Below are positions 31,890 through 43,615 of a stretch of DNA of 64,000 nt, one piece after another. Position numbers and translations under genes: made by a program. Numbering within the stretch: the first letter of the stretch is position 1; every line of letters begins with the position of its first letter. The stretch is from the NCBI RefSeq assembly GCF_003073045.1, contig NC_037596.1:28680392-28744391 (forward strand), written 5' to 3'. The notes beneath the pieces were generated by a model, which was given only the letters and a program-made list of their open reading frames with translations, did not search any database and was not told the origin of the DNA. The stretch is from Pomacea canaliculata (taxonomy: Eukaryota; Mollusca; Gastropoda; Architaenioglossa; Ampullariidae).

Positions 31890-32930
31890 GTAACCAAGGC
31901 CGTTTATACTAAGCGTACATGTGGATGAGTATGTACAAGTTACGTCCCTTTCATACCTGCTACTATGTTATATTTTATAATTAAATTTTAAAAAAATATA
32001 TTTTTTCAATTAAATGAAGATAATGAACAATTTAGTTTTTGGAGTGTTCTTGTCGCGTTGCCGTCAGGAGTACGCAAGGCTGTTGACAATGAATTGTAAG
32101 TTATTGCTGTGGATGACATCGGACATTAGACAACTCATTAACCGCCTTGGTGGACAACATCTCACTGACCTCATCTAACGATAGTGGTGTAGTTTATTTA
32201 TGAATAAAAAAATAAAATGTTAATGTGATTTGTTCGGACTGACAAGGGACCTAGCGGAATGTTTAGCATGAGGTCCAAAATCCCTCCTTTTGCCTTGGCA
32301 CTTAAAATTTATTTTTTTTACTTTGTCAACAAACTATGTTTGCCGGTGAAAGACCTCCCAGATACTGTGCTACAACATACACATGATGGTTAAATTTATC
32401 TGTCTAGAATGACAGTGTAATCCCTAAGATAGTAGGCAAACGCATTTAGAGAACAATATTGTAACCAAGGGAGTTTATACTGAGCGTACTTGTGCATGAG
32501 CGTGTGCTGATTACGTCCCTTTCATATCTCATGTATGTCATACTTGTATTTAAAACTGTCTTTGCAACTTTGTCGTTGCCGTCAGAGATATTTTAAGAAG
32601 ATACTGAAAATGGATTTAAGTTTTTTCGTACATGACATTAGACATAAGACAACTCAGTCACTGTTTTGGTGGACATGGCACTGGCCGCATCCAACAATAT
32701 TGGCACACCTTATACATTGATAATAAAACGTGTATGTGATTTCTTAAGGCTGACAAGTGACTTAGCGAGATGTTTAGCATCAGGTCTAAGATTCCTTCTT
32801 TTTTGTAGTCATACAAGCTTTTAATTTTTTTTTTAAGACGGCGACAGACGATTGGTTGCCAAAGATTTCTAAAATATGCACGTGATGGTTAACTTTAAAT
32901 GTTCTCTCCTTACGGTTCGATGTGAAATAT
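31890..32930 (+). repeat. Two tandem copies of a ~571-bp intergenic block
   Basis: GTAACCAAGG begins at 31890 and 32461. Both copies then carry a GTTTATACT(A/G)AGCGTAC segment, a TTACGTCCCTTTCATA segment, TTGCCGTCAG, GACAAC/AACTCA text and an AGCATSAGGTC segment in the same order. The second copy fades near 32930. Confidence 0.65.
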
Positions 32931-33029
32931 TACTTGGGGAAGCAAATCATCCTGCGGACTACTTGAGCTTCATTTCTTTGAAAACTGTTGCCACACACTG
33001 AGCCCTAGATATCACTGGTGCACACGTGA

Positions 33030-33192
33030 CCGCCATCGCACACGCGCACACACACAGACTTTTAAGTCGCTGATGGAGTTCTCAGCCAGTGATGAATTTA
33101 AATGACTTACTTCCTGGACGCCACAGCTAAACCCTTCACAGTCGACTTTCAGCCATTACACTTTCAACAAGCCGGACTCTCCACATTGCCAT
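33030..33192 (+). promoter_or_regulatory. Type 1 promoter of gene B
   Basis: Shares the TTAAGTCGCTGATG core and GGACGCCACAGCTAAA block with the orphan cassette and gene C. A CACGTG E-box lies just upstream at 33023-33028. The CCAAT position of gene C reads CCAGT here. No TATA box. Confidence 0.5.
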
Positions 33193-36100
33193 ATGTTTAG
33201 TCTGAAGACGATAAATACAATGATGTACAAAGTAATCGGTGCTTACTTAACATTCTCTTTTTTGCTTCAAGGTCTGGGTAAGTACATTTTATTATCACAC
33301 TGGCTGTGTTAAGTTGAGCTCTCATGTCAGGGATGCTGTGATTTCATGTGTCATCAGTTTACAGGGCTAGCTGCCTTGCCATATATTCTTAGTTGCTGCA
33401 CTGACGATAACCCACCTCACCTTTATAGTAAAAAAAAGGCAATATAAAGCAATTTTTATACAATTGTCGAGGTTATAAATATCTCACAAGAACAAACTGT
33501 ATTCTTACAAGGTCTCAGCAAAACCAACAGACGTTCACTCAGTCTCTCAGCCGATTTTTTCCGGAAGTCATTAAGAAGTCTTTTCCGTTTCCATTGTCGT
33601 TATACTCAGATTGTCATAAGTGTCTCTCGGGTGACTGTGACTACAGTACCAAGGGAAAGACGACCGGTATTGAGTATCTTGTGATTCTATCTGCTAGTCT
33701 CTTTTTTGTTTATAAATTTTGAGACATGTTTTGCTTTTGGAAACAATTTAAACAAATCGGGCTGTATATCTTGTGATGTAGTTGATTATGGACTACAGAA
33801 ACTTTTTTTTTAAAAAGGGCCACAAAAAATGTCAGCGCTTTTAAAAAATCAAAATAAACTGAGACAAAAGGTAGGAAACGCAAAGCTGTTTACATACACT
33901 TTCTAGGCATTTATTGTTCAAGGGAATTTAGAGTAGTTTTAAGTTTTGCATTACAGACATAAAGCTGCTAGACCCACTTCCATGCACTGTTTTGTTCACT
34001 CTCCCTCTCAAACACACACAAACAAGACAAACAGTCCAAATCACATTATGCAAGCTTTATAATCTCTCAACTCATATGGCAATGCTTCCCCCTCTTAGAC
34101 TGTTGGTATTTAGGCGTTTTACTTACTCACTCGCCGTCACTCACTAATTACTAACTGATTAGCTGTTCGCGCCGCGCAAACTCATTCTCACCCATTCCGG
34201 TCTATGTCACCTTTCTGTGACATGATACATTGCCATATTACATTACAGAAAGTTTTCTCAATATCACTTAGACAGTATAGCAAAGTATTTACACAGAAAA
34301 CGATGGGGTGCAACTCCTGCTGTACGATTTGTCGACACTGTAGTTTGATTACTCCCCTTTTCTTGTAACTTTTTAAAAGAGTTTTTTTAAGAGTTTAGTA
34401 GCTAGGGTTTAGTGAGCTCTTACTCAATGACAAACTAAACAAAATGACAAACTTTAATTATACATGCATTGTTTTCTTTTAAAAAATTTTTAATCGTAGC
34501 CCATAAAAATAAACTTTTTTGCAAAAAAAATTACTTACCTTTTAAGATGACTAGTTAGGGGCATTGTAATAAAGAAGCTGTCTTTAATTAGCAGCTGGAC
34601 ATATGCCACTGCGGCTAGTCAATGGAACTGCCTGGTCTGGACGACTAGAAGTTTTTCACAACGGAAAATGGAAAACAATTTGCAAGACCATGCATTGATG
34701 AGACTGATTTACAGGTCGTCTGCAGGAGTCTTGGTTTTAGCAGGTGTGTAGTATGCTTTTAATTGGCAGATTTTTTTAAATGCAAAACTACGTTGACAGA
34801 TTCAATGTTTTGTTTTCCACAGTCATTTGTTCTGAAGATAAAGGATTTCAAATATATGTTGACTTGACTGATGATTATAAACGTTAGATACAGATTTTCA
34901 AGCGAGGGCTTAAGTAGTGATGTTATAATTACATTATTTCTATCTTACTTTGAAAAATAGCTCAAATAAGAAACCGTAAACTAAATACATATAAAACTGA
35001 TATAATTAAAATCTTTTATTTTAATTTGTCTTTTTGTGTGAGTCTCTGTGTGCCTGTTTGAGTATATGCGTGCGCCCGTAATCATTCATGGCCTTTATGA
35101 ACATGCAGTTTTCCTAAACACAGAGTGATAGTCACAAAGAATATACAATCCAAGTAGAATCCACAAAAAACATATAACACAGCGACAGCTAGTGGAAAAC
35201 CATTTGATATCATATCATAACGTGTAGTTAAACTTTGTACATAAATTTAAGTCATTAGTGTTAAATCACATTCATTAACAATAAAGCAAGCTTGATTTTC
35301 GTGTAGGTAGTTAAAATGTCGCAAGTGTTGAATGCAATATGTAATTCATTGTTTTGTAAATTTTGTGTTGACAGTTTCGGAGCTGTAATCGTAAGGTCGG
35401 ACCTGTACGGACACGGATCAGGATTTATTTTTCGGAAACACATCCAGTGCTCTGGAACTGAGACCAACTTGTCACAGTGTAACTTCGGGAGCATCTACTA
35501 CTGTGAGCACTGGATGGATGTCGGTGTCATCTGCAACTCTCGTAAGAAACTGTCTTTTACTTCTAATTTCGTTCACTCTTTGTCATTTATTCGCATTTCT
35601 TCTCTTATAAAAGTCTTTTTTTTTAGCTGGAGAGCTGACCCCACGATTATTAAATGGAGCTCGCTGGTCTGGACGTTTGGAGAATTTTTGAAAACGGAAT
35701 ATGGAACACAGTGTGTGACGAAGAATTTGGAAACAACGAAGCGCAGGGGGTTTGCAGGATGCTCGGTTTGAACAGGTGTGAAAACTGTCCTTTACATCCA
35801 CATGTTAGCTTTTGTACATCCAAGAAGATACTGTCACATTTCCTATCTCTTCTTTATTGCAAGCTAGTAGATTTTTGAATAATGACAGCTTCAAGCCTTA
35901 CTACTGCATTAACTGTAGATAATATCCTAGTATATTTTATGTTTTATTTATATGTTTTAGACAAAAGGAAAGATAACGGTACAGTGAGAAAAATATGTTA
36001 CAAATTACACAAGTTTTGCCTACGTTTATTGAAGGTTTCTGTCCTACAAATATTTTCAAAAGATACATTTTCCAACCACATGATAAGAATGTAAGTATGC

Positions 36101-39100
36101 TACTATCACATATCAGTGTGTATATGTATGTGTTTCCAAGTGCTTGTTTCATCTAATCAAGCTATCTTATTTTTTAAATGCAGACATATCGGTGGCATTG
36201 TGACTTCTTCTCTCTTGCAGTCCTGGAGCTGTAAGTGTGACTTCAGACATGTATGGTGTGGGTTCCGGACAGACTTTGTCTGTAAAGATGATATGCACAG
36301 GAACAGAAAGTAAACTATCAGAGTGCAAGCGCGACAAACTGAACGACTGCAATCACTCCACAGATATCGGAGTCATTTGTAATATTCGTAAGGAAAACAG
36401 AATTTTATTTTGTCAAATTATCAAGTAATTCAAAAGATCAATGATATCTTCGTATAAAGTAGGCCTAGAGGAAATAAAATATTCACGACTTCTTGTACAA
36501 CTTAGTGAAAGGCATAATTGGTCCTTATGAATTCCATGTGAAAGTGATTAATTCATGTCATCCAGCATGATACCTTTGAAAAAACAGTATTACGGGGTCA
36601 CGTTGAAGGCTGTTGTCGCCGTGGGAAATAGAAGAAATGGTTGATGACTAGCTTGAGGAAGTAGACAGGTTGTTCACTGGGGTGATATTTTCATGCAGCT
36701 TGATTACCGGACCTGATGGAGTGGGTTCACCACTTCTACACCCCGTCAAATCGCATCCCTACGACTGTTAATACAAGCAAATACTCGCAAGAAAACTGTT
36801 CAGAAATTCGAGACATCAAAACGTAGTTTTTGCGACAAAAGTATAAGCATAGTGTTGATGGTTCATACATAATGTTGAAACAATATTTCTTTGATATATT
36901 TCGGCACATAATTTTCATTGATTTTAAACTGATGCTTTCCAACTACAGCAACACTTTAATTCAAGAGGTTTTCATGTTCACAGCTGGACAGATTACTCCT
37001 CGTCTAGTGGAAGGTAATGCGTCTTCCGGTCGCCTTGAGATTCTGTATAATGGAACTTGGAATTTAGTGTGTGATGAAGGTTTCGGACTACAAGAGGCAG
37101 AGGTGGCCTGCAGGATGCTTGGCTTTGACAGGTGTGTTATTTTCTTACAAACCTATAGTGTTACAAAACATACATTGTTTATTAGACTGACTGAAATGAT
37201 GTAATAAACGTAATAAAGTTGTGTCTTTAAAGATGAAAGAAACATCACAGTTTTAAAGATTTGTAGGAGAAATTGGCTGCTGGGATAAAAGTTGAATGAA
37301 CAGTATAATTATGTAAGGTCCATTGAAAATTAATTCATGCAAATCTCAACTGAGTTGTAGAGAAGCCTACAACACAAATGATGATAAGGACATGGATTTC
37401 TGTTTATAGTATATATTTATACTAACACTTTTTTGGTCAAGTACAATGTTAAAATACAAACTTTTAAAAGAGGGTCTGATGGAGCAAAGAGAAATCTTCT
37501 GTTCGAGTATTTATATAATACAATTTCAAACCAGCAGGTGCCAATTCAACGATCAGAGACAAGCCGTAACAAGTCTACTGAAATATAAAATTAAAAACAT
37601 AGAAAAAAGATTAACATTAAACAAACAAATAAATGTATATTAGTCTCTAGAATTTTGACAAGTAAGCGTTAGTTTAAATAATTAATTTTTCAATGCAGCA
37701 ATGGAGAAGCCAGGGTAATGTCACTTCCCTACGGCAACAGTTCTACAAGAACTATTTCTGGAAACGTGACCTGCAGGGGTACAGAGGGGAGTCTGGCTGA
37801 ATGCGAACATCCAGGCTTCAATACCATTGACTGTGTAAAGTCGCAGGTCGTAGGCATCTCTTGCAGTGTCCGTAAGAACAAATTTAATTAAAAAACGAAG
37901 AAATCAAACTATATATATATATATAGTTATGTCATTATTGTTTTAGGTGATACAAGATTCGTTAATCGTACTTGTGGACAATAAGAAAAAGCAAATTGTT
38001 ACAAAAAGTAAATGGTTGTCGTATCCTATATAAACATCTTTGTACACACAAACTTTACTGCACAGAAAAGTATACAAGAAAGCAATACACAATTTATTTG
38101 TGAGTCAGTGCAGGTGTATTTTAAATTCAAAAGAGAAGATGTTATCACACATTTTTACAGGCAAACGCTGCAATATTTTTGTTAATTCGCAAATGTTGAA
38201 GTTAAAGCTGATTTATACAGGATTTGTTAACATGTGCTTAATTGTAACTGTCACCACCTCCTTCAAAATCATTGTTTTCAATATTATGATTTGGTCTGTG
38301 GTTACAACTTTTAACACTAGCTCATATTTTTTAGCTACAGACCACACACTACGTCTAGCAAATGGACATTTGTGGTCAGGCCGTCTAGAAATATTCTACA
38401 ATCAAAGATGGAGAACACTGTGTGAAAGCGGGTTTGGACAGAGAGAAGCCCAGGTTGTTTGCGGGATGCTTAATTACAGCAGGTAATGGATGCTACATAG
38501 CTTTTGTTATTTAACCCTTTCAGTTCTTGTGTTTTCAAAGTCAAATAAAGCTATAAAATTGTAATTTGCTGCTCGCTTTTGTTTCAACCTAAGAATTGTT
38601 TTCGAAAACTTGTAAAATTGTTTCGTCCTGAGATATACTTTCAAGCACCTGCGCGTCTACACTGATGCCCAAACCTGTCTTTTTTCTGTTGAACAGTCCA
38701 GGAGCCATATATGACTATCCTGGGAGATATGGCAGCGGTTCTGAACCAGTCTGGCTAGCTAATGTCAAGTGTGCAGGCACAGAGACCAGTCTTTTACGAT
38801 GTTCACATGATGGTCTATACGAGCAAGACTGCGGACCGCTCAGCGACATCGCTGTCATCTGCAATATCCGTAAGATCGAGTTCTCCTACATCGGGTGACA
38901 CGTCAGCCTCAAGTTGTAGGTGTCTACACACAGAAATATAATTCTTGTAACCAAACAGGGTTTTAATATTTGTAATTTTACATTTTAGAATGACAGGGAC
39001 TTTGATTTACTTCAGTGCAGGTATAGCTTTTTTAAAACCAATGGTATTTAAACAAAACAAGTTAATTATTTGAAAAAAAACCTGGACTGGAATTGTAACT

Positions 39101-42100
39101 TTCTGAAAAAAAACTTTTACAATTTTTTTTTAAAGAAAAGACATTTTGAATTTTTTTTTTTTTCAGCTGGACAAATTGTCCCGCGTCTAGCAGAGGGAAC
39201 AGCGTGGTCGGGTCGTCTTGACCTTTTGTACAACGGATCATGGAGCTCAGTGTGCGACGATGGATTTGGACACAAGGAGGCGCGTGTGGCCTGCAGGATG
39301 CTGGGCTTCGACAGGTGAGTCACGTGATAGAAAAATTCTTTGTGCATTTTTTCGAGAACTGACATCTGTCTCAAAATGTGTTTTTCTTCTGCAAGGATTT
39401 TAGGGAATTTTTTTTTAGCCAGTCCGACAGTTTAAACTGTTACAGAAGACTTACTTCTAAGAATCAGTGGTTTTTGTTTAGTAGTTGAAAAGAGTTTTAT
39501 ATGTTAAGAACTGAATGAGTGAATGTAATGAAAATAGTTATGATATTATATTATTATACAACATCCCCAAAATCCAATGTCCTATTGTACCTTGATACAT
39601 TTTCAGCATTATTACAGTCACCTTTTGACATTAATGAATACTCATCACATGCATCCATTTTATATGTTGCAGGCCTGAAGTCTTCGCAGTTAATTCCTTT
39701 CTATTCAGAGATTATGATAGAACTGCGTTATTTAGTGACTTAAATTGCCAGGGCACAGAAACTAATCTGGCAGAGTGTAACTATAGCAGCTTCTACAACT
39801 ACAAATGTACCCATGGCAGAGACATTGCTCTCATATGTAAAGCAGGTAAGAATACCTTGGAATGTGTCTCTGTCCTTTTAAGTAAAGGAATCATTTGTAA
39901 GCACTAAGTAACATTATACATTTACAATTATATTCAGGGTTACACACTTACACTTTCACATACTTACACCCGCATCTTGACATTTAGCAAAAGTTATTTA
40001 TATTTAATATATAAGCTAAGTGAATTCTGCAAACGTTCAATATTGTCAACTACGAAATATCTTTAGTAAGCAACAATATTTAGTAATAATAAAAAATGTG
40101 ACAGAAAAGGGTGACATTCGTATCACTGGTAATTATGGGACCACTTACGGCGTGGGTCGAGTTGAGATGCGAATGGAAAGTGAGTGGTACTCACTGTGTG
40201 CAACGAGCTTCAGCAATGACGACGCTGGAGTTGTATGCCGGCAACTCGGCTTCAATGGGTTAGTTCTGTGTCCTTTTTTTTTACAGACCTAAAAAGCACA
40301 AAAATCATAAAAAAATGTATTGAATATTTGTTTCGGTCTGAATAAATAAATTACTAAATGTGCTAAGTGTTCTGACTTATTCAATGAAATCTTAGCTGTT
40401 TCTGGCTTAAAATAGTGTGTAAGCCATTAGAGCATACATGTTTACTGTTGTCTTACAGCTAGTGTTACATTCTGTTGTTTTTGTGCACTTGTCTAATAAG
40501 GATTATATTTAATAGAAAATAAAAATGTCTTTTAAGATGAATAAAATAGCCGTAACTAGAAACAATAGATGAGTAACGCTTCATGCTTTGAAGACCTTTC
40601 ATGTTTTTCAGAAGCACAGCGACGACTGCTGACGTGTCCTTATTCGGTGATAAACAAGGAGAGGTCGTGGTGGTTGATTTTAACTGCTCGGGGAGAGAAC
40701 CCAGCATGTTCATCTGTCTGCAGAAGGTTGAATCCATTCGCGAAGTGTGCCATACAGAAGAATTCGGGGTTATTTGCGGAGAATGTAAAAGCTATTATTG
40801 TAACATTTATATAGAGTGCTAGTACTATCTTTACAAGCATGTAATAATCAAATAGTAACCTTTTATTTATTTATTTTTTTTTTACAATGTCCTTACAAGT
40901 TTCTTGCCATTTAATCATCATTACTTAGTCATTACCAAACAACTTGCTAAAAACAACTCAAAATATTGTATTTGTCGTACTGAGTGATAATGCTTTACAC
41001 CATGTCCAACATTCCATACTTAGTCAAATTTCGTCAAGAAATTTTTCGTTTTGAATTCCTATGGAATTCCGTTTTAATTTCAGATCCACCATCAATCATA
41101 ACATTTTTCCTTAACTACCAAGTCGATCCAACTGTGACTGTCACTGAGAACTCTGACGTTGACATGCTGTGTGAGGCACACGGGAGACCCAATCCCAGAA
41201 TGCTGTTCATCAGTAACAAAGACAATAAGGTTTTGATAGATAGTAAACAGAATGGAGTACAGCTGTCGGAAGGAAAGGGACAAATAACGACGATCTTAAG
41301 AAACGTTCAATGTGAAGATTCTGCCGACTATAGATGTGAAGTTGAAAATAGTGTGGGAAGAAGCAATCAGTCCATCCGACTTCTCGTCCCGTGTAAGTTG
41401 TTGTTTTTTTTTTTTCTTAAACTGAACTCCACTTAGGAAACTTTATTTATAATAACATATCTTTGACTTTATCAAGTAAAGACGAGCAAACAAAACTTTT
41501 TTAGACAAAATCATTGCAATAAGAAGCAAAAATATTTACATTTGTATTCATGTATTAACACAGTCGCTCGTTTTGAAAAATCTATTGACCATATTTTATG
41601 ACTAAATTACTTCTATAAAAGAACATAATTAAAATTTCTGAGTAATTAATAGCTTGTAATTCGTTTCTAGCTGAAAATGTCATTTTTACAGGTTCTCCCA
41701 GACTAAAAAGTTTTTACGCAAAACTGCCATCTATAGAAATAACTAACCATAGAGGAAACCTTAGTTTTGAAATGACAGCATATCCAGCACCAGGTGTGAA
41801 ATTTATTGTACATCATGGGTCAACCGTCAATGAAAGTGTGAACATTGTATCAGTTAAAGAAAATGTTCATGTTGAGTGTGTCGATGAACTATTTGCACCT
41901 GCCTCTCATACCTGCAAAGTAACCGTTCGCAACATGAGTGCAGCTCATCAAGGTGTTTACCAGATTGTCTTCAGCAACAATCGTGGTGAAATATCTTTTA
42001 ATTTTACCGTAAGACTTAAAGGTAAGTCCTTCCGAAACTCAAAAAATGAGTGAAACTTATTTTCATTTAACATTTCTATACTGCACACTTACTCGGCATC

Positions 42101-42435
42101 CATACGTACAACATCACAGACTATATTTACTAGATATTGGCTGTTCAAGTCAGAGTACTAACGGTTGTCGGTTTGTACTTGTTTAACCGATATCTACACA
42201 GAGCGCTTCTTCATATTTAATTCACCGAAATGACGAAGTCTACAACCAGCTGAAGTGTGCATACCAAGGTGATATATATGGTAACTCTGTTTTACTCTTC
42301 ACTAAAGGTTGTCTTACTTTGAAATGTTTCTGGTTTTTAGAAGTGCTGTGTAAGCTACAATTAGTTCATTCGGCAATGGAAAATTACTCTTTACATCCTG
42401 TGAGTATTGTAATGCTTAAACTTTGGAAAGTATAA
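33193..42435 (+). CDS. SRCR-Ig gene B (6 SRCR, 2 Ig), frame-disrupted
   Basis: Exons: 33193-33277 leader; SRCR1 34595-34743 + 35375-35541; SRCR2 35627-35775 + 36221-36387; SRCR3 36984-37131 + 37699-37871; SRCR4 38335-38482 + 38697-38869; SRCR5 39167-39314 + 39673-39845; SRCR6 40105-40258 + 40612-40784; Ig 41084-41392; Ig 41692-42021; possible end exon 42341-42435. SRCR1a and SRCR2a are each 149 nt where paralogues are 148 (or 151), and each shifts the frame by one base: GCAAGACCATGC against GCAGGCCATGC, and GAGAATTTTTG against GAGATTTTAG. All later exons are open with correct phases. The coding end exon present in gene C is deleted here. Since each domain is a 1-1 cassette, skipping SRCR1 and SRCR2 would restore an open message. 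Either a young pseudogene, a shortened receptor, or assembly errors. Confidence 0.65.
34595..35541 (+). other. Gene B, SRCR1 (first half frameshifted)
   Basis: The first-half exon has one extra base near the TIC cysteine. The second half (from FGAVIVRSD to VGVICNS) is intact, with [13 protein letters not shown] as in gene C. Confidence 0.7.
36500..36790. repeat. Relic of a LINE 3' region shared with gene C
   Basis: Text with ATAATTGGTCC, CAGTATTACGGGGTCACG, GTAGACAGG and GTTCACTGGGG matches 46910-47200 in the equivalent intron of gene C. The coding tail seen in C is not preserved here. Confidence 0.45.
36984..40784 (+). other. Gene B, SRCR3-SRCR6 (intact)
   Basis: Four consecutive two-exon SRCR domains, all 1-2-1 phased, with 148/173-nt halves (154/173 for SRCR6). 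SRCR3 to SRCR5 start from [28 protein letters not shown] and [18 protein letters not shown]6 is the divergent Ig-proximal type ([17 protein letters not shown]). Confidence 0.85.
41084..42021 (+). other. Gene B, Ig3-Ig4 pair
   Basis: Ig exon 41084-41392 has [17 protein letters not shown] and [14 protein letters not shown], a typical I-set C...DxAxYxC pattern. Ig exon 41692-42021 continues from VPC-SPRL and has VHVECV, HTCKVTV and [10 protein letters not shown]. Both match Ig3 and Ig4 of gene D. Confidence 0.85.
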
Positions 42436-43444
42436 AGAACATTTTTATTCTGTACACATTTACTAGTTAAGTTTTAGCCTACGGTATGTTTACATGGCTT
42501 AATTGATTTCGAATATTTTTTAGTTTCCTTAGCTTTAAGTTGTTTATAGAACGGGTGTGTGTTTGTGCGTGCGCGCGCGAGTGTGTGTATATACATAAAT
42601 AATTTTATGTAATAAAACGTAAATTATATTTTTTTTCAGTTTTGAGGAGGCCATCTGACTTGTCACAGGTACACTGACACGCCTTATTAATTTAGCACTT
42701 ACCCTCAACCTGAAGGCAAAAATAGTATTTCTCAGCAAAAGGTCCTGACAGAGATTCGTCGGGATAAAAAAATGTATTGCCTTGCTTAAAAGATAATTTT
42801 ATAATACATTTTACGTTAATCTTTCAAAGAGAAGTATTTCATGGAAACAATAATTAAATAACGCATACAAGCAGATAACCAATATTAAGAAACTATAAAG
42901 ATCAATATTTGTAACCAAGGGAGTTTATACTGAGCACATATGTACATGAGTATGTGCTGATTACGTCCCTTTTTACCTGCTGTATTTCATACTTGCATTT
43001 GAAACTTTATTTTCAAGTTACTGAAGGTTATAAACGATTTTGTTTTTGAAGAGTTTTTTTAAAGTGTTCTTGTCGTTGCGGTCAGGAGCATAAGAGATAC
43101 TTTAAAACAATACCGACAATGGACTTTTTCCATGCATGACATTGGACTTCAACGCATTCACCAGTTAGTTGTTCGAGGAAAAGAAGACAGAAAAGAAACA
43201 ATAAAACTGTTAAAAGGTTATACGTAACTACAATAGAAATAAAATAGTTAAAAAATCATTTTAAGGCTATAAGATATGATTAAATAGAATTTTCGAATAA
43301 AGAAAGCAAGCAGACCTATTTGCAAAAATAAAAGGAAAAAATCCTATTTGCAGTAACGTATAAAAACGCTCAGGACAAAGAATATACTTACAGTCTCACA
43401 ACATGTGCAGAGATGGACATGCGCAATATTGTAGACATGTATTC
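42436..43444. other. Intergenic between genes B and C
   Basis: No exon recognised. It contains a GT/GC alternating run near 42557-42590, and at 42911-43175 a third copy of the intergenic block found at 31890 and 32461. The block therefore lies upstream of both B and C. Confidence 0.5.
42911..43175 (+). repeat. Third copy of the ~571-bp intergenic block (partial)
   Basis: Starts GTAACCAAGGGAGTTTATAC as at 32461. The TTACGTCCCTTT, GTTGCGGTCAGGAG and GACATTGGAC landmarks are in the same order. Confidence 0.6.
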
Positions 43445-43615
43445 TTGCACACGTGACCTCTTTCGCACGCGCGCACACACACTGTTAAGTCGCTGATGAA
43501 GTGCTCAGCCAATGATCAGATTTAATGACATGCTTCCGGGACGCCACAGCTAAAGTCTTCACAGTTGACTGTCAGCCATTACTGGAATTACAAGGCGGAC
43601 TCCCCACACCGCCAT
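43445..43615 (+). promoter_or_regulatory. Type 1 promoter of gene C
   Basis: CACGTG E-box at 43450-43455, TTAAGTCGCTGATG core, and CTCAGCCAATGATC with a true CCAAT at 43509, 107 bases before the ATG. The last 120 bases match gene B and the orphan cassette. Confidence 0.55.

Noticed and set aside
42639-42667. Possible small exon after TTTTTTTTCAG downstream of gene B
   Set aside because: Good splice borders but no counterpart in gene C and no recognisable product.
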